Shown here: positions 51,190 to 58,121 of the stretch, in pieces
Layout: every line of letters starts with the position of its first letter
Position numbering within the stretch: the first letter of the stretch is position 1
Assembly (NCBI RefSeq): GCF_025151045.1
Contig: NZ_CP102285.1
Location: forward strand, 1,302,001-1,366,000
DNA: 64,000 bases
From: Parabacteroides johnsonii DSM 18315
GTDB lineage: Bacteria > Bacteroidota > Bacteroidia > Bacteroidales > Tannerellaceae
Direction: 5' to 3'
Made by a program: the position numbers and the translations under genes
Notes under the pieces: generated by a model
Told to the model about the DNA's origin: nothing
The model's database searches: none
What the model saw: only the letters and a program-made list of their open reading frames with translations

Positions 51190-52112
51190 AAATTTTAATA
51201 ACCGGTATCCATGGTTTTGTGGGAGCTAATTTGGTAAATGCATTAAAAGAAAAACATATTCTTTACGGATTAGATATTGTTGCTCCTGAAAAGGATGGAG
51301 TGGTAAAAACTTATAGTTGGGATGATCTTGGAAAAAGGAATATTCCGGAGGTAGATGCCATTATTCATCTGGCGGGGAAAGCGCATGATACGAAGAATCA
51401 ATCTAAGGCGCAGGTTTATTTTGATATCAATACAGGGCTGACACAAAAGATTTATGACTATTTCTTGGGTTCTTCTGCGAAGAAGTTTGTTTTCTTCAGT
51501 TCGGTGAAAGCGGCTACTGATCAGGTGGAGGGAGATATCCTGACCGAAGAGGTTGTGCCTTCGCCCAAAGGACCTTATGGTGAGAGCAAGATCAAGGCCG
51601 AGGAATATATTCAGGAAAAATGGCCGGCTGACAAATCGGTCTATATATTGCGTCCCTGCATGATTCACGGGCCGGGAAACAAAGGAAATCTGAATTTGCT
51701 TTATAATGTGGTGAAGAAAGGAATCCCATGGCCGTTGGGGGCTTTTGAGAATAAACGGACATTTACTTCTATCGATAATTTGTGCTATGTTGTGGAAGGT
51801 CTGTTAACCAAAGAGGTAGCTTCGGGAGTCTATCATATGGCTGATGATGAAGCTTTGTCGACCAACGAACTGATAGCTGTGATTTGTGAGGCTATGGGAC
51901 GGAGGGCGCATATCTGGCATTTGAACAAGAAGATGATGGAGATGGCGGCGAGTGCCGGAGGTTGTCTGCATCTGCCCTTGAACAGGGAGCGTCTGGCCAA
52001 GTTGACTGAAAATTATGTCGTTTCCAACCGGAAGATAAAGTCGGCTTTGGGAGTAGATAAGATGCCGGTCAGGGCTAAGGAAGGTTTGATCAAGACGATT
52101 AAAAGTTTTTGA
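51186..52112 (+). CDS. NAD-dependent sugar-nucleotide reductase/epimerase (WbpV/WbpK-like)
   Basis: A 308-residue extended SDR enzyme with MKILITGIHGFVGANLVNAL (GxxGxxG), AIIHLAGKAHDTKNQSKAQ and YGESKIKAEEYIQ, the YxxxK catalytic pair. In WbpM-WbpV-WbpL systems of Pseudomonas the 4-keto product of the dehydratase is reduced by WbpV or WbpK to UDP-QuiNAc or UDP-FucNAc. The same trio is present here (33376, this gene, 52116). Which stereoisomer forms cannot be read from sequence. Confidence 0.85.
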   Translation: MKILITGIHGFVGANLVNALKEKHILYGLDIVAPEKDGVVKTYSWDDLGKRNIPEVDAIIHLAGKAHDTKNQSKAQVYFDINTGLTQKIYDYFLGSSAKKFVFFSSVKAATDQVEGDILTEEVVPSPKGPYGESKIKAEEYIQEKWPADKSVYILRPCMIHGPGNKGNLNLLYNVVKKGIPWPLGAFENKRTFTSIDNLCYVVEGLLTKEVASGVYHMADDEALSTNELIAVICEAMGRRAHIWHLNKKMMEMAASAGGCLHLPLNRERLAKLTENYVVSNRKIKSALGVDKMPVRAKEGLIKTIKSF

Positions 52113-52115
52113 TAT

Positions 52116-53102
52116 ATGTTGTATCTGTTGATTTTTGTGCTTCTGCTTATGGCAGAGCTGATTTATTTCCGTCTTGCCGACAAATGCAATATCATTGATA
52201 AGCCGAACCAGCGCAGTTCTCATTCAAAGGTGGTGTTGCGTGGGGGAGGAGTCATCTTTCTGGTCGGTACATGGGTGTGGAGTTGTCTCTATGGTTTCCA
52301 GTATCCGTGGATGTTGGCAGCGGTGACTTTAGCTGCTGGAATATCGTTTGTGGATGATATTCACAGTTTGCCGGACAGTTTGCGTCTTGTGGTACAATTT
52401 GTGGCGATGGGATTGATGTTCTATCAGTTGGATATCCTGCATTTGGATATGTGGTGGATCGTGCTTCTTGCATTGATCGTATGCGTGGGAGCGACGAACA
52501 TCATCAATTTTATGGATGGGGTGAATGGAATCACGGGGGGATATTCGTTAGCGGTGCTTGTTCCGCTGCTGTTGATGAACCGGAAGATCCAGTTTATGGA
52601 GAGTTCGTTTTTGATTGTCGCGATCTTGTCCGTAGTGGTATTTTGCCTGTTCAATTTCCGTCCGAAAAACCAGGCGAAGTGTTTTGCCGGGGATGTCGGA
52701 AGTATCGGAATTGCTTTTATCTTATTGTTCTCTATCGGGAAATTGGTGATACAGACCGGAGATATAACATGGCTGTCTTTTCTTGTTGTGTACGGGGTGG
52801 ACGGTTGTCTTACGATCTGCCATCGGATTATGCTTCATGAAAACTTGGGAGAGGCACACCGTAAACATGCATACCAGTTGATGGCGAATGAATTGAACAT
52901 GTCTCATCCGGTGGTCAGCCTTGTTTATATGGTCTTGCAGTTGGCCGTTTCTTTGGTCATGGTGTATGCGTTACCGGATCGGGTGCTTGTTCATTGGGTT
53001 TATTTGGGAATAGTGATCGCTTTGTTGGCTGTGGTTTATCTCTTGTTCATGAGGAAATATTATCATCTTCATGAGAGATATCTTGAGTCATTGAAGAAGT
53101 AG
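52116..53102 (+). CDS. Initiating sugar-phosphate transferase (WbpL/WecA family)
   Basis: A 328-residue polytopic membrane enzyme that transfers HexNAc-1-phosphate from UDP to undecaprenyl phosphate, starting each repeat unit. Motifs: IDKPNQRSSHSKVVLRGGGV, ISFVDDIHSLPDS, NIINFMDGVNGITGG, CFAGDVGSIGIAF and GEAHRKHAYQL, the last with the cytoplasmic His box of WbpL. It begins three bases after the reductase stop. The likely substrate is the QuiNAc/FucNAc made by its neighbours. Confidence 0.9.
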   Translation: MLYLLIFVLLLMAELIYFRLADKCNIIDKPNQRSSHSKVVLRGGGVIFLVGTWVWSCLYGFQYPWMLAAVTLAAGISFVDDIHSLPDSLRLVVQFVAMGLMFYQLDILHLDMWWIVLLALIVCVGATNIINFMDGVNGITGGYSLAVLVPLLLMNRKIQFMESSFLIVAILSVVVFCLFNFRPKNQAKCFAGDVGSIGIAFILLFSIGKLVIQTGDITWLSFLVVYGVDGCLTICHRIMLHENLGEAHRKHAYQLMANELNMSHPVVSLVYMVLQLAVSLVMVYALPDRVLVHWVYLGIVIALLAVVYLLFMRKYYHLHERYLESLKK

Positions 53103-53129
53103 GATGGTTGTTGAATAATCAAAGAAAGT

Positions 53130-53540
53130 ATGGATATACAAACAATAGATAAGAATCTGCTTTCCGATCTTCATCAGAGAGCAGTTGCGAATGAGCGGAA
53201 GCGTATGAACTTTGACTTGCGCACATCAGCTCTGGATCAGAGTCAGCGTATGCTGAATGCGTTGGAGCCTGGGACACAAGTACCTGTTCACCGACATATG
53301 GAAACGGCGGAAACGACGATCTGTATAGAGGGATATTTGGAGGTTGTTCTATATGCCGAGGCTTCCGGTCAGGATGAAACGGGCGGGGAAAGGAAGTTCG
53401 TGGAGGTTTCCCGTGTTACGCTTTGTCCGCGCGAAGGCAAATATGGGGTACAGATCCCGTTGGGTGTGTGGCATAGCGTGGATGTGAAAGAACCAAGCAC
53501 CATCTTTGAGGCTAAAGATGGTGCGTATGTGGCACAATAA
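53130..53540 (+). CDS. wbuC: WbuC-family cupin protein
   Basis: A 136-residue cupin metalloprotein with RAVANERKRMNFDLRTSALD, ALEPGTQVPVHRHMETAETT (His ligands) and VQIPLGVWHSVDV. WbuC proteins sit at the ends of O-antigen and capsule clusters, often next to FucNAc or QuiNAc genes; their reaction is not known. It closes capsule locus 1. Confidence 0.85.
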   Translation: MDIQTIDKNLLSDLHQRAVANERKRMNFDLRTSALDQSQRMLNALEPGTQVPVHRHMETAETTICIEGYLEVVLYAEASGQDETGGERKFVEVSRVTLCPREGKYGVQIPLGVWHSVDVKEPSTIFEAKDGAYVAQ

Positions 53541-53600
53541 AAACAGAAGGCCATATCCCAAAAGGAAATATTGTGATTTGTTAAAATAAAAAGGAGAAAT

Positions 53601-53633
53601 GTGTCAAAAAGCTATCGGAATGGCTTTTGACAC
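53601..53633. terminator. Possible two-way terminator after capsule locus 1
   Basis: GTGTCAAAAAGC pairs with GGCTTTTGACAC with one bulge (53601-53612 and 53622-53633). There is no long T tract, so termination strength is uncertain. It lies between convergent genes. Confidence 0.5.
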
Positions 53634-53651
53634 GTTCCTTGCTGTAGCCCT

Positions 53652-53957
53652 TTATCCCACCAGCACCTTATAAAGACTCCCGATTCCTCCCGCCAGCATC
53701 AGGGTGTAGCCGGAGAGGCCGAGCCAGTCGGCTTCGGGGTGGGGAGTTTCGGGGGACGGGGAGAGAGGAGGGAGAGAATTGCTCCGAGAGCGGCGAGGGT
53801 TACTTCCGTTTCTCCCCTCCACAGGGAGAGGAGGGATAGGAGGCTCAGGCAGAGGAGAAGGACAAAGGTCGTCACCGGCAACCGGATGTTTGCGCCGGGG
53901 GAAGATGATCCGGGCGAGGGTGGTGAGGAAATTGAGGATGGTTTCAAGGAGGTTCAT
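53652..53957 (-). CDS. Hypothetical small protein with repeat-like Pro-rich middle
   Basis: A possible 101-residue protein: an N-terminal helix (MNLLETILNFLTTLARIIFP), a Pro/Ser/Arg-rich middle (PLPEPPIPPLPVEGRNGSNP) that looks like translated GC-rich repeat, and a hydrophobic end (GYTLMLAGGIGSLYKVLVG). An overlapping frame on the same strand (53699-53947) also encodes a hydrophobic stretch, so a frameshift is possible. It lies downstream of the GH73 gene on the same strand, where a holin-like small membrane protein would fit. Evidence is weak. Confidence 0.35.
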   Translation of the reverse strand: MNLLETILNFLTTLARIIFPRRKHPVAGDDLCPSPLPEPPIPPLPVEGRNGSNPRRSRSNSLPPLSPSPETPHPEADWLGLSGYTLMLAGGIGSLYKVLVG

Positions 53958-53987
53958 GATTTATGATTTATGAATTATAAATTATCG
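53956..53987. repeat. Short ATAAATC-type repeat
   Basis: CATGATTTATGATTTATGAA then ATTATAAATTATC, a shortened copy of the family found at 5901 and elsewhere. It sits just upstream of the small minus-strand gene. Confidence 0.5.
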
Positions 53988-54087
53988 ATTAAAAAATAAG
54001 AATATAGAGGGTTGAGAATCTCTTACTCGCAGGAAAATCCGGTTGTAGAGGCATATCCTATTTATGTCGTTGGAGGAAGCCTGTCCA

Positions 54088-54528
54088 TCACTTTTTCCCG
54101 ATCTTCCTGCAAACCTTGACCAACAACGCCTGATAGGCGGCACGGTTGTCGCCGTTGACTTCGCTGATGTATTTGCTGTAGGCGATTTTGCGGGCGAAGG
54201 CTTTCGGGTCGTCGCTGACGTCGGCGGCGAACGGGTAGACCGAACGGATCAGGCGGGCGTAGTCCATGAAGGAGTCGCCGGGGGTGTCGTAGACACGGAA
54301 ACGGAGGGAATGGGTGCCCAACTCGATGCTTTGGCCTTTCCACCATACATTGGAACGGCCGTAGGCGGTGATGCCGAAATAGTTATGATACTCGCTGGCA
54401 AGATCACTTTGTCCCCAACCCGACTCGATAGCCGCCTGTGCCAGTATGACCGCCGGATTGATCCGGAACGCTTCCCCTGCCTTTTGGGCAAGGGGAAGGA
54501 GGGAGGAAAAAAATTCGCTTTGCTTCAT
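54088..54528 (-). CDS. GH73 glucosaminidase (peptidoglycan hydrolase)
   Basis: A 146-residue single-domain enzyme without signal peptide. NPAVILAQAAIESGWGQSDL contains the catalytic Glu35, followed by EYHNYFGITAYG, WWKGQSIELG and FRVYDTPGDSFMDYARLIR, all typical of family 73 beta-N-acetylglucosaminidases. It resembles phage-type endolysins in size. It is downstream of the HU-like gene on the same strand and upstream of a small hydrophobic protein. Such lysozyme/HU pairs accompany Bacteroidales capsule loci. Confidence 0.85.
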   Translation of the reverse strand: MKQSEFFSSLLPLAQKAGEAFRINPAVILAQAAIESGWGQSDLASEYHNYFGITAYGRSNVWWKGQSIELGTHSLRFRVYDTPGDSFMDYARLIRSVYPFAADVSDDPKAFARKIAYSKYISEVNGDNRAAYQALLVKVCRKIGKK

Positions 54529-54536
54529 TTCTTTTG

Positions 54537-54629
54537 GTTGAAAGGTGATTTTTTAGTTGAAAGGTGAAAGTTGAAAGTTGAAAGTTGAAAAATAGCAACG
54601 TGGAGTTACTTCCACCTTTCAACTTTCAC
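54537..54629. repeat. GAAAGTTGAAAG hairpin repeat (intergenic)
   Basis: GTTGAAAGGTGA and GTTGAAAGTTGAAAGTTGAA units (54537-54590) pair with CCACCTTTCAACTTTCAC (54612-54629) around a TAGCAACGTGGAG loop. It lies between the GH73 and HU-like genes and is the same family as 15106 and 17038. Confidence 0.75.
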
Positions 54630-54634
54630 TTGAT

Positions 54635-55090
54635 TTAAAGTTCTCCCGGACGGTCATCCTCACCCCCGCCACCGGATGATTCGCTGGAGGCGTCCTTTTT
54701 GGGGACGTAGCGTTCGAAGGAGACGTTATTGACAAGGTTGATCAGCATTGTGCCGGGGTAGAAGACGATGTGGGCACGGTTGAACAGGGCGGTGTTGAAA
54801 CCGTCGACGGTGTTCGAACCTTTGCTGCCGGCAACCATACGGAAGCTGCCGAATTCGCCCAAGTGAACCGATTCGCCGTCTGAAAGAGCTTCGTTCATGA
54901 CTTTGATCAGGCCGTCGAGCACCAAGATGATCTCACCGCGGCTGGCGGTACAGATGTTTTCGATACGGGTACAGATTTTGTTCAGCGTCAGTTTTTTTGT
55001 GATGCTGGTCTGTGCATGATAAAGAGTTGCACCTGAGGCTGCGTCTTTGCTCATGTCTTTGCGTTTGACGAGAGTGTAAATTAATGGCAT
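54635..55090 (-). CDS. HU-family DNA-binding protein with acidic Gly-rich tail
   Basis: A 151-residue protein with an HU/IHF-like core: TLNKICTRIENICTASRGEI, EALSDGESVHLGEFGSFRMV, and a long tail ending SSGGGGEDDRPGEL. I used the ATG at 55090, since the longer frame to 55147 would translate the promoter. Its own TATCTTTG -7 box is at 55152-55145. This HU variant is common beside Bacteroidales capsule loci; its exact role is unknown. It is divergent from the helicase cassette and shares a control region with it. Confidence 0.85.
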   Translation of the reverse strand: MPLIYTLVKRKDMSKDAASGATLYHAQTSITKKLTLNKICTRIENICTASRGEIILVLDGLIKVMNEALSDGESVHLGEFGSFRMVAGSKGSNTVDGFNTALFNRAHIVFYPGTMLINLVNNVSFERYVPKKDASSESSGGGGEDDRPGEL

Positions 55091-55170
55091 AGGGATTGAA
55101 AAATTAAAAGATTGATAATTAGGGAGATGTCGCTTTTGACTATACAAAGATACGGTAGGGGAAAAACGCC

Positions 55171-55210
55171 GGGTCGATTAGAGTCGATTAGGGTCGAATA
55201 GAGTCGATTA
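55171..55210. repeat. Four tandem 10-bp direct repeats (operator candidate)
   Basis: GGGTCGATTA, GAGTCGATTA, GGGTCGAATA and GAGTCGATTA follow each other without gaps. They sit 18 bp from the HU-gene -7 box and 8 bp from the rightward -7 box. Confidence 0.8.
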
Positions 55211-55244
55211 ATCTTTTGTATATTTGCATCCGATCAGTCAGATT

Positions 55245-55310
55245 CAAAACACCGGTGTTTTGAAAACGAAACATAGGTGTTTTAAAATCAAAACATATAT
55301 GTTTTGAAAG
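55245..55310. repeat. Array of three 22-bp units (array D)
   Basis: Units start at 55245, 55267 and 55289: (C/G)AAAAC or GAAAC, a six-base centre (ACCGGT, ATAGGT, ATATAT), GTTTT and a linker. It matches array C at 28399 in period and in two of the six-base centres. Here it lies in a 5' region, not after a stop codon. Confidence 0.8.
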
Positions 55311-55367
55311 GAAAGAAAAAAGGAAGAATGCCATATAATACTACGATCTGAAAAAACATTTAAAGCA

Positions 55368-55900
55368 ATGAACAAGCATAAGAATAAAAGGGATGATTTC
55401 ATGAAAGATTTCCTATGGTATTATAAAAAAAAGTGAGGGCGATAGCAGGAAAATATTTGTCTTTTCCGCTTCTACAGGATTATATCGCTAAGTTGGAAGA
55501 AGACCGGGAGGTGGAGCTGTTTGCGCTCGCTTTCCTGTTCAAAGGGTTGAGAGATGAGAAAAACGAATCGTGGAACCATTTGGCGGATCGTTTTTTCAAA
55601 GTTTACAGTGATGAGCTGTACCGTTGTTGCGGCTACGAGATGGAAACTCCGGGGTTTGCCCGGGTATGGGTGGCACGTCCCGACCTGTTTATGGTCTATA
55701 TGGGGGCGATGATGAGGGCAGGCATTATCGAGGACTGCTCGTTCGCCCGGATGGCCGGCCATGTGGACCGCATCTTCGACACGGGAAATACGGAAAACAC
55801 GGTTCTGAACAAGTTGAAGGAGCAACTTCCGGAGGCCGATCAGATCGTGGACGGGATGAAAGCGGAATTCAAGAACTTCAAAATACGTGATAAAAAATAA
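55368..55900 (+). CDS. Hypothetical protein, likely made by -1 frameshift at A-AAA-AAG
   Basis: Frame 0 starts at ATG 55368 and codes 22 residues (MNKHKNKRDDFMKDFLWYYK, KK) before TGA at 55434. It ends in A AAA AAG (55427-55433) in exactly the phase used for -1 slippage in E. coli dnaX. After slippage, translation continues VRAIAGKYLSFPLLQDYIAK to 55900, for 177 residues. Otherwise the second frame would have to start at GTG 55433, which has no ribosome-binding site. A homopolymer sequencing error is the alternative. The long part is soluble, helical and unknown (ELYRCCGYEMETPGFARVWV). Its position is upstream of the helicase/primase operon. Confidence 0.6.
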
Positions 55901-56232
55901 AGAATGAACCGATTGGTAGTGTTATATGGCTTCTTTTTTGAGGAATAAAGGGAATTGAAAATCTGCATAAAACAGTTTTTTTAAACGGAGGTATAGACTA
56001 TACCTTTGTGGTGTCGGTAAGTATGAATTTGATGTTCTGAAAGAATTGAAAAATTGCTATTTATAAATCTTTATAAGAAGAATCTTTCTTATTATATTAA
56101 GAGAGATCGCCAAAGCGAGTGGGCATATGCGCGCCACACCATGCCATAAGTAGTTGTTTCATAGTTTGCTCAGACCGATCAACAAAACACCAAACCGAGT
56201 AACCAATTTTATAAACTGTAAATCCAACTGTT
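55901..56232. other. 332-bp gap with promoter and long leader
   Basis: Beyond the promoter at 55990-56008 the region holds a weak inverted pair (AAGAAGAATCTTTCTT, about 56076-56091) and no gene that I can support. If the helicase operon belongs to a former replicon, an origin could lie here, but no iterons are visible. Confidence 0.4.
55990..56008 (+). promoter_or_regulatory. Promoter with 15-bp palindrome over the -7 box
   Basis: GGTATAG-A-CTATACC (55990-56004) overlaps TACCTTTG (56001-56008), a perfect -7 box. The gene at 56233 lies 225 bp downstream, leaving a long leader. A repressor binding the palindrome would block this promoter. No exact TTTG -33 box is present; a T run sits at the right distance. 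Confidence 0.6.
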
Positions 56233-56733
56233 ATGGATGCAAATTTAAGCAGAGACAAGGTAGCCGGATTCCTGGGACAATCGTTTGTCCGAATTCCGCG
56301 CAAAGTGTTTACCATGTTATTTCACGGTAAGGGTCGGGAAAAGACGATCGGCATGGCGTATTTGATTTTGATTTCGGAAGTTTATTTTGCTGATGGACGC
56401 GTATGTTTGAAAAGACGCTCCTATACGTGCAAACGTGGCGAGTATGTCGGACGATGTGAGGAACTGGCCGGATGCTGCGGAATGAGTGCCACTACTTTGC
56501 GCCGGAGCTTGAAGTGGTTGAAAGATGAAGGGCTTATCGAGATGAAGCGCCTTGAAGACGGAATTTTTATCCGTGTCTGCGGATATGATTTTATTATGGG
56601 TTTTCGCAGGAAAGGCGAAGAGATACCGGCGAAGGCCGCTTTCCTCGCCTTGGAAGAAGCCGAACGACGTATGGGCGGACGGAGCATGCAGTTCGATTGT
56701 TGTAGCGCAAACGGGGAAGGAGGCATGCAATGA
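56233..56733 (+). CDS. Winged-helix protein (replication-initiator or regulator-like)
   Basis: A 166-residue protein. Residues about 45-115 contain a winged-helix pattern: YTCKRGEYVGRCEELAGCCG, then MSATTLRRSLKWLKDEGLIE and a beta wing (MKRLEDGIFIRVCGYDF). This resembles DnaD- or RepA-N-type N-terminal domains that open plasmid and phage replication modules. It is the first gene of a four-gene run with ATGA overlaps. It could be the regulator binding the palindrome at 55990. Function is inferred from fold pattern and context. Confidence 0.65.
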   Translation: MDANLSRDKVAGFLGQSFVRIPRKVFTMLFHGKGREKTIGMAYLILISEVYFADGRVCLKRRSYTCKRGEYVGRCEELAGCCGMSATTLRRSLKWLKDEGLIEMKRLEDGIFIRVCGYDFIMGFRRKGEEIPAKAAFLALEEAERRMGGRSMQFDCCSANGEGGMQ

Positions 56734-58121
56734 TGAACGGTGAAGAAATGAACGGAGGCATCTCTTTGAACGATATGGAAAAGGCGTTGGTCTGCCTGTT
56801 GATGACCTCGATGGAAGCGCCGGTGCAGGCGGAATCGGCCGGGTTGACCCAGGAAATGTTTGCCGATGCTTCGTTGGGGTTCGTCTATGGAGTGATCATG
56901 AAAATTTATGCAACGGGGGTACGGCCGGATATGGTGCTGGTGGAACGCGGAATGCGTGAAGCGGACGAGGAACAGGCGGCCAGGTTAGGCGGTTTGTCGT
57001 TCCTGCTGCCCTATATGCTGAATGTGCGCCACGACGGGAATGTGGCGGCCTATGTGGAAGGAATCAAGAAACAATATAAACTGAGATGCTTGGTCACGTT
57101 GTTCGGGACGATGGCGTTCAAGGCGGGCAAGGTGTCGTCCGTCCCTGAGGAACTGGCCGGCGAGGCCGAACGTCTTCTGATGCAGTTCCGCCAGGAGACG
57201 GCCGAGGGCACTCCGGTGCGTACGATCGGGGAACTGGCTGCCGAGGCGGTGACCTGGCATCATCGGCGCCTCAGTGGCGAGCTGGAGGCCGAACAGGTGA
57301 AGAGCGGGCTTGCCGAGTTCGACTATGTGACCGGAGGGTTCCACAATACGGAGCTGACGATCATCGCCGGACGACCGAGTGACGGGAAGACGGCAGTCAC
57401 GTTGCAGATGGCCCTGAACGCGGCGCGTGCCGGAAAATCGGTCTGCTTCTTCAGCCTCGAGATGTCGAGCCTGCAAATGCTGAACCGCGTGCTGGCAGGG
57501 ATGACGGACGTGAACCCGGACCACCTGCGCATCAACAAGCCGACCGGCCGCGAGGTGGAGCATTTGGAAGAGGCCGCCCTCCGGTTGAAGGACCTGCCTT
57601 TCTACCTCGACTATACGGTCGGGGCTACCGTGGAGCAGATCAGGGCGAAGGTGCTGCTGCAATGCCGGCAGGGGAAATGCGACTTGGTGGTCGTGGACTA
57701 CCTGCACCTCCTCGGAGGCGACCGCCGGAAGGGGGAGACGCAGGAACAGATGGTGGGACGGAATATCCGGGCGCTGAAGCAATTGGCGTTGGACAGTAAT
57801 TGTCCGGTGCTCACGGTCTCGCAGATGAACCGTGCCTGCGAAGCGCGTGCCGACAAGGCGTACCTGCCGGTGATGAGCGACTTGCGCGATTCGGGGACGA
57901 TCGAGCAGGTGGCGGACTGTGTGGCGTTTATCTACCGTCCCGAACGCTATGGCTTCACCCGCGACGACAAGACGGGGCACAGCTTGGTGGGAGTCGGCAA
58001 GATCTATATAGCGAAGAACCGTAATGGTTCGACAGGGATCGCCCGTTTCCGGTACAACCCTTCGTTCACCCGTATCACGGATTATATCCAGCCCGGTACA
58101 CAAACCTCTTTAGGGATATGA
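56730..58121 (+). CDS. DnaB-like replicative helicase
   Basis: A 463-residue RecA-fold helicase with a DnaB N-terminal domain (SLNDMEKALVCLLMTSMEAP; about 15-150) and a C-terminal motor: Walker A GRPSDGKT (214-221), SLEMSSLQMLNRVLAGMTDV, Walker B LVVVDYLHLL, QMNRACEARADK and SDLRDSGTIEQVADCVAFIY. It would unwind DNA at a fork. It is shorter and diverged from a typical chromosomal DnaB, so it is probably a phage- or plasmid-type copy. It overlaps both neighbours (ATGA). Confidence 0.9.
   Translation: MMNGEEMNGGISLNDMEKALVCLLMTSMEAPVQAESAGLTQEMFADASLGFVYGVIMKIYATGVRPDMVLVERGMREADEEQAARLGGLSFLLPYMLNVRHDGNVAAYVEGIKKQYKLRCLVTLFGTMAFKAGKVSSVPEELAGEAERLLMQFRQETAEGTPVRTIGELAAEAVTWHHRRLSGELEAEQVKSGLAEFDYVTGGFHNTELTIIAGRPSDGKTAVTLQMALNAARAGKSVCFFSLEMSSLQMLNRVLAGMTDVNPDHLRINKPTGREVEHLEEAALRLKDLPFYLDYTVGATVEQIRAKVLLQCRQGKCDLVVVDYLHLLGGDRRKGETQEQMVGRNIRALKQLALDSNCPVLTVSQMNRACEARADKAYLPVMSDLRDSGTIEQVADCVAFIYRPERYGFTRDDKTGHSLVGVGKIYIAKNRNGSTGIARFRYNPSFTRITDYIQPGTQTSLGI

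Larger units (their letters stand above)
55091..55367. promoter_or_regulatory. Divergent control region: two -7 boxes, 10-bp repeats, 22-bp array
   Basis: On the minus strand TATCTTTG (55152-55145) drives the HU-like gene. On the plus strand TATATTTG (55219-55226) faces the genes to the right. Between them four tandem 10-bp units GRGTCGAWTA fill 55171-55210, one helical turn apart. Downstream lies array D (55245-55310). The layout suggests one regulator acting on both promoters. Confidence 0.65.

Noticed and set aside
53699-53947. Alternative 82-codon frame overlapping the small minus-strand gene
   Set aside because: It is Ser/Pro/Leu-rich from low-complexity DNA; the frame at 53652-53957 has a better N-terminus, though neither is secure.
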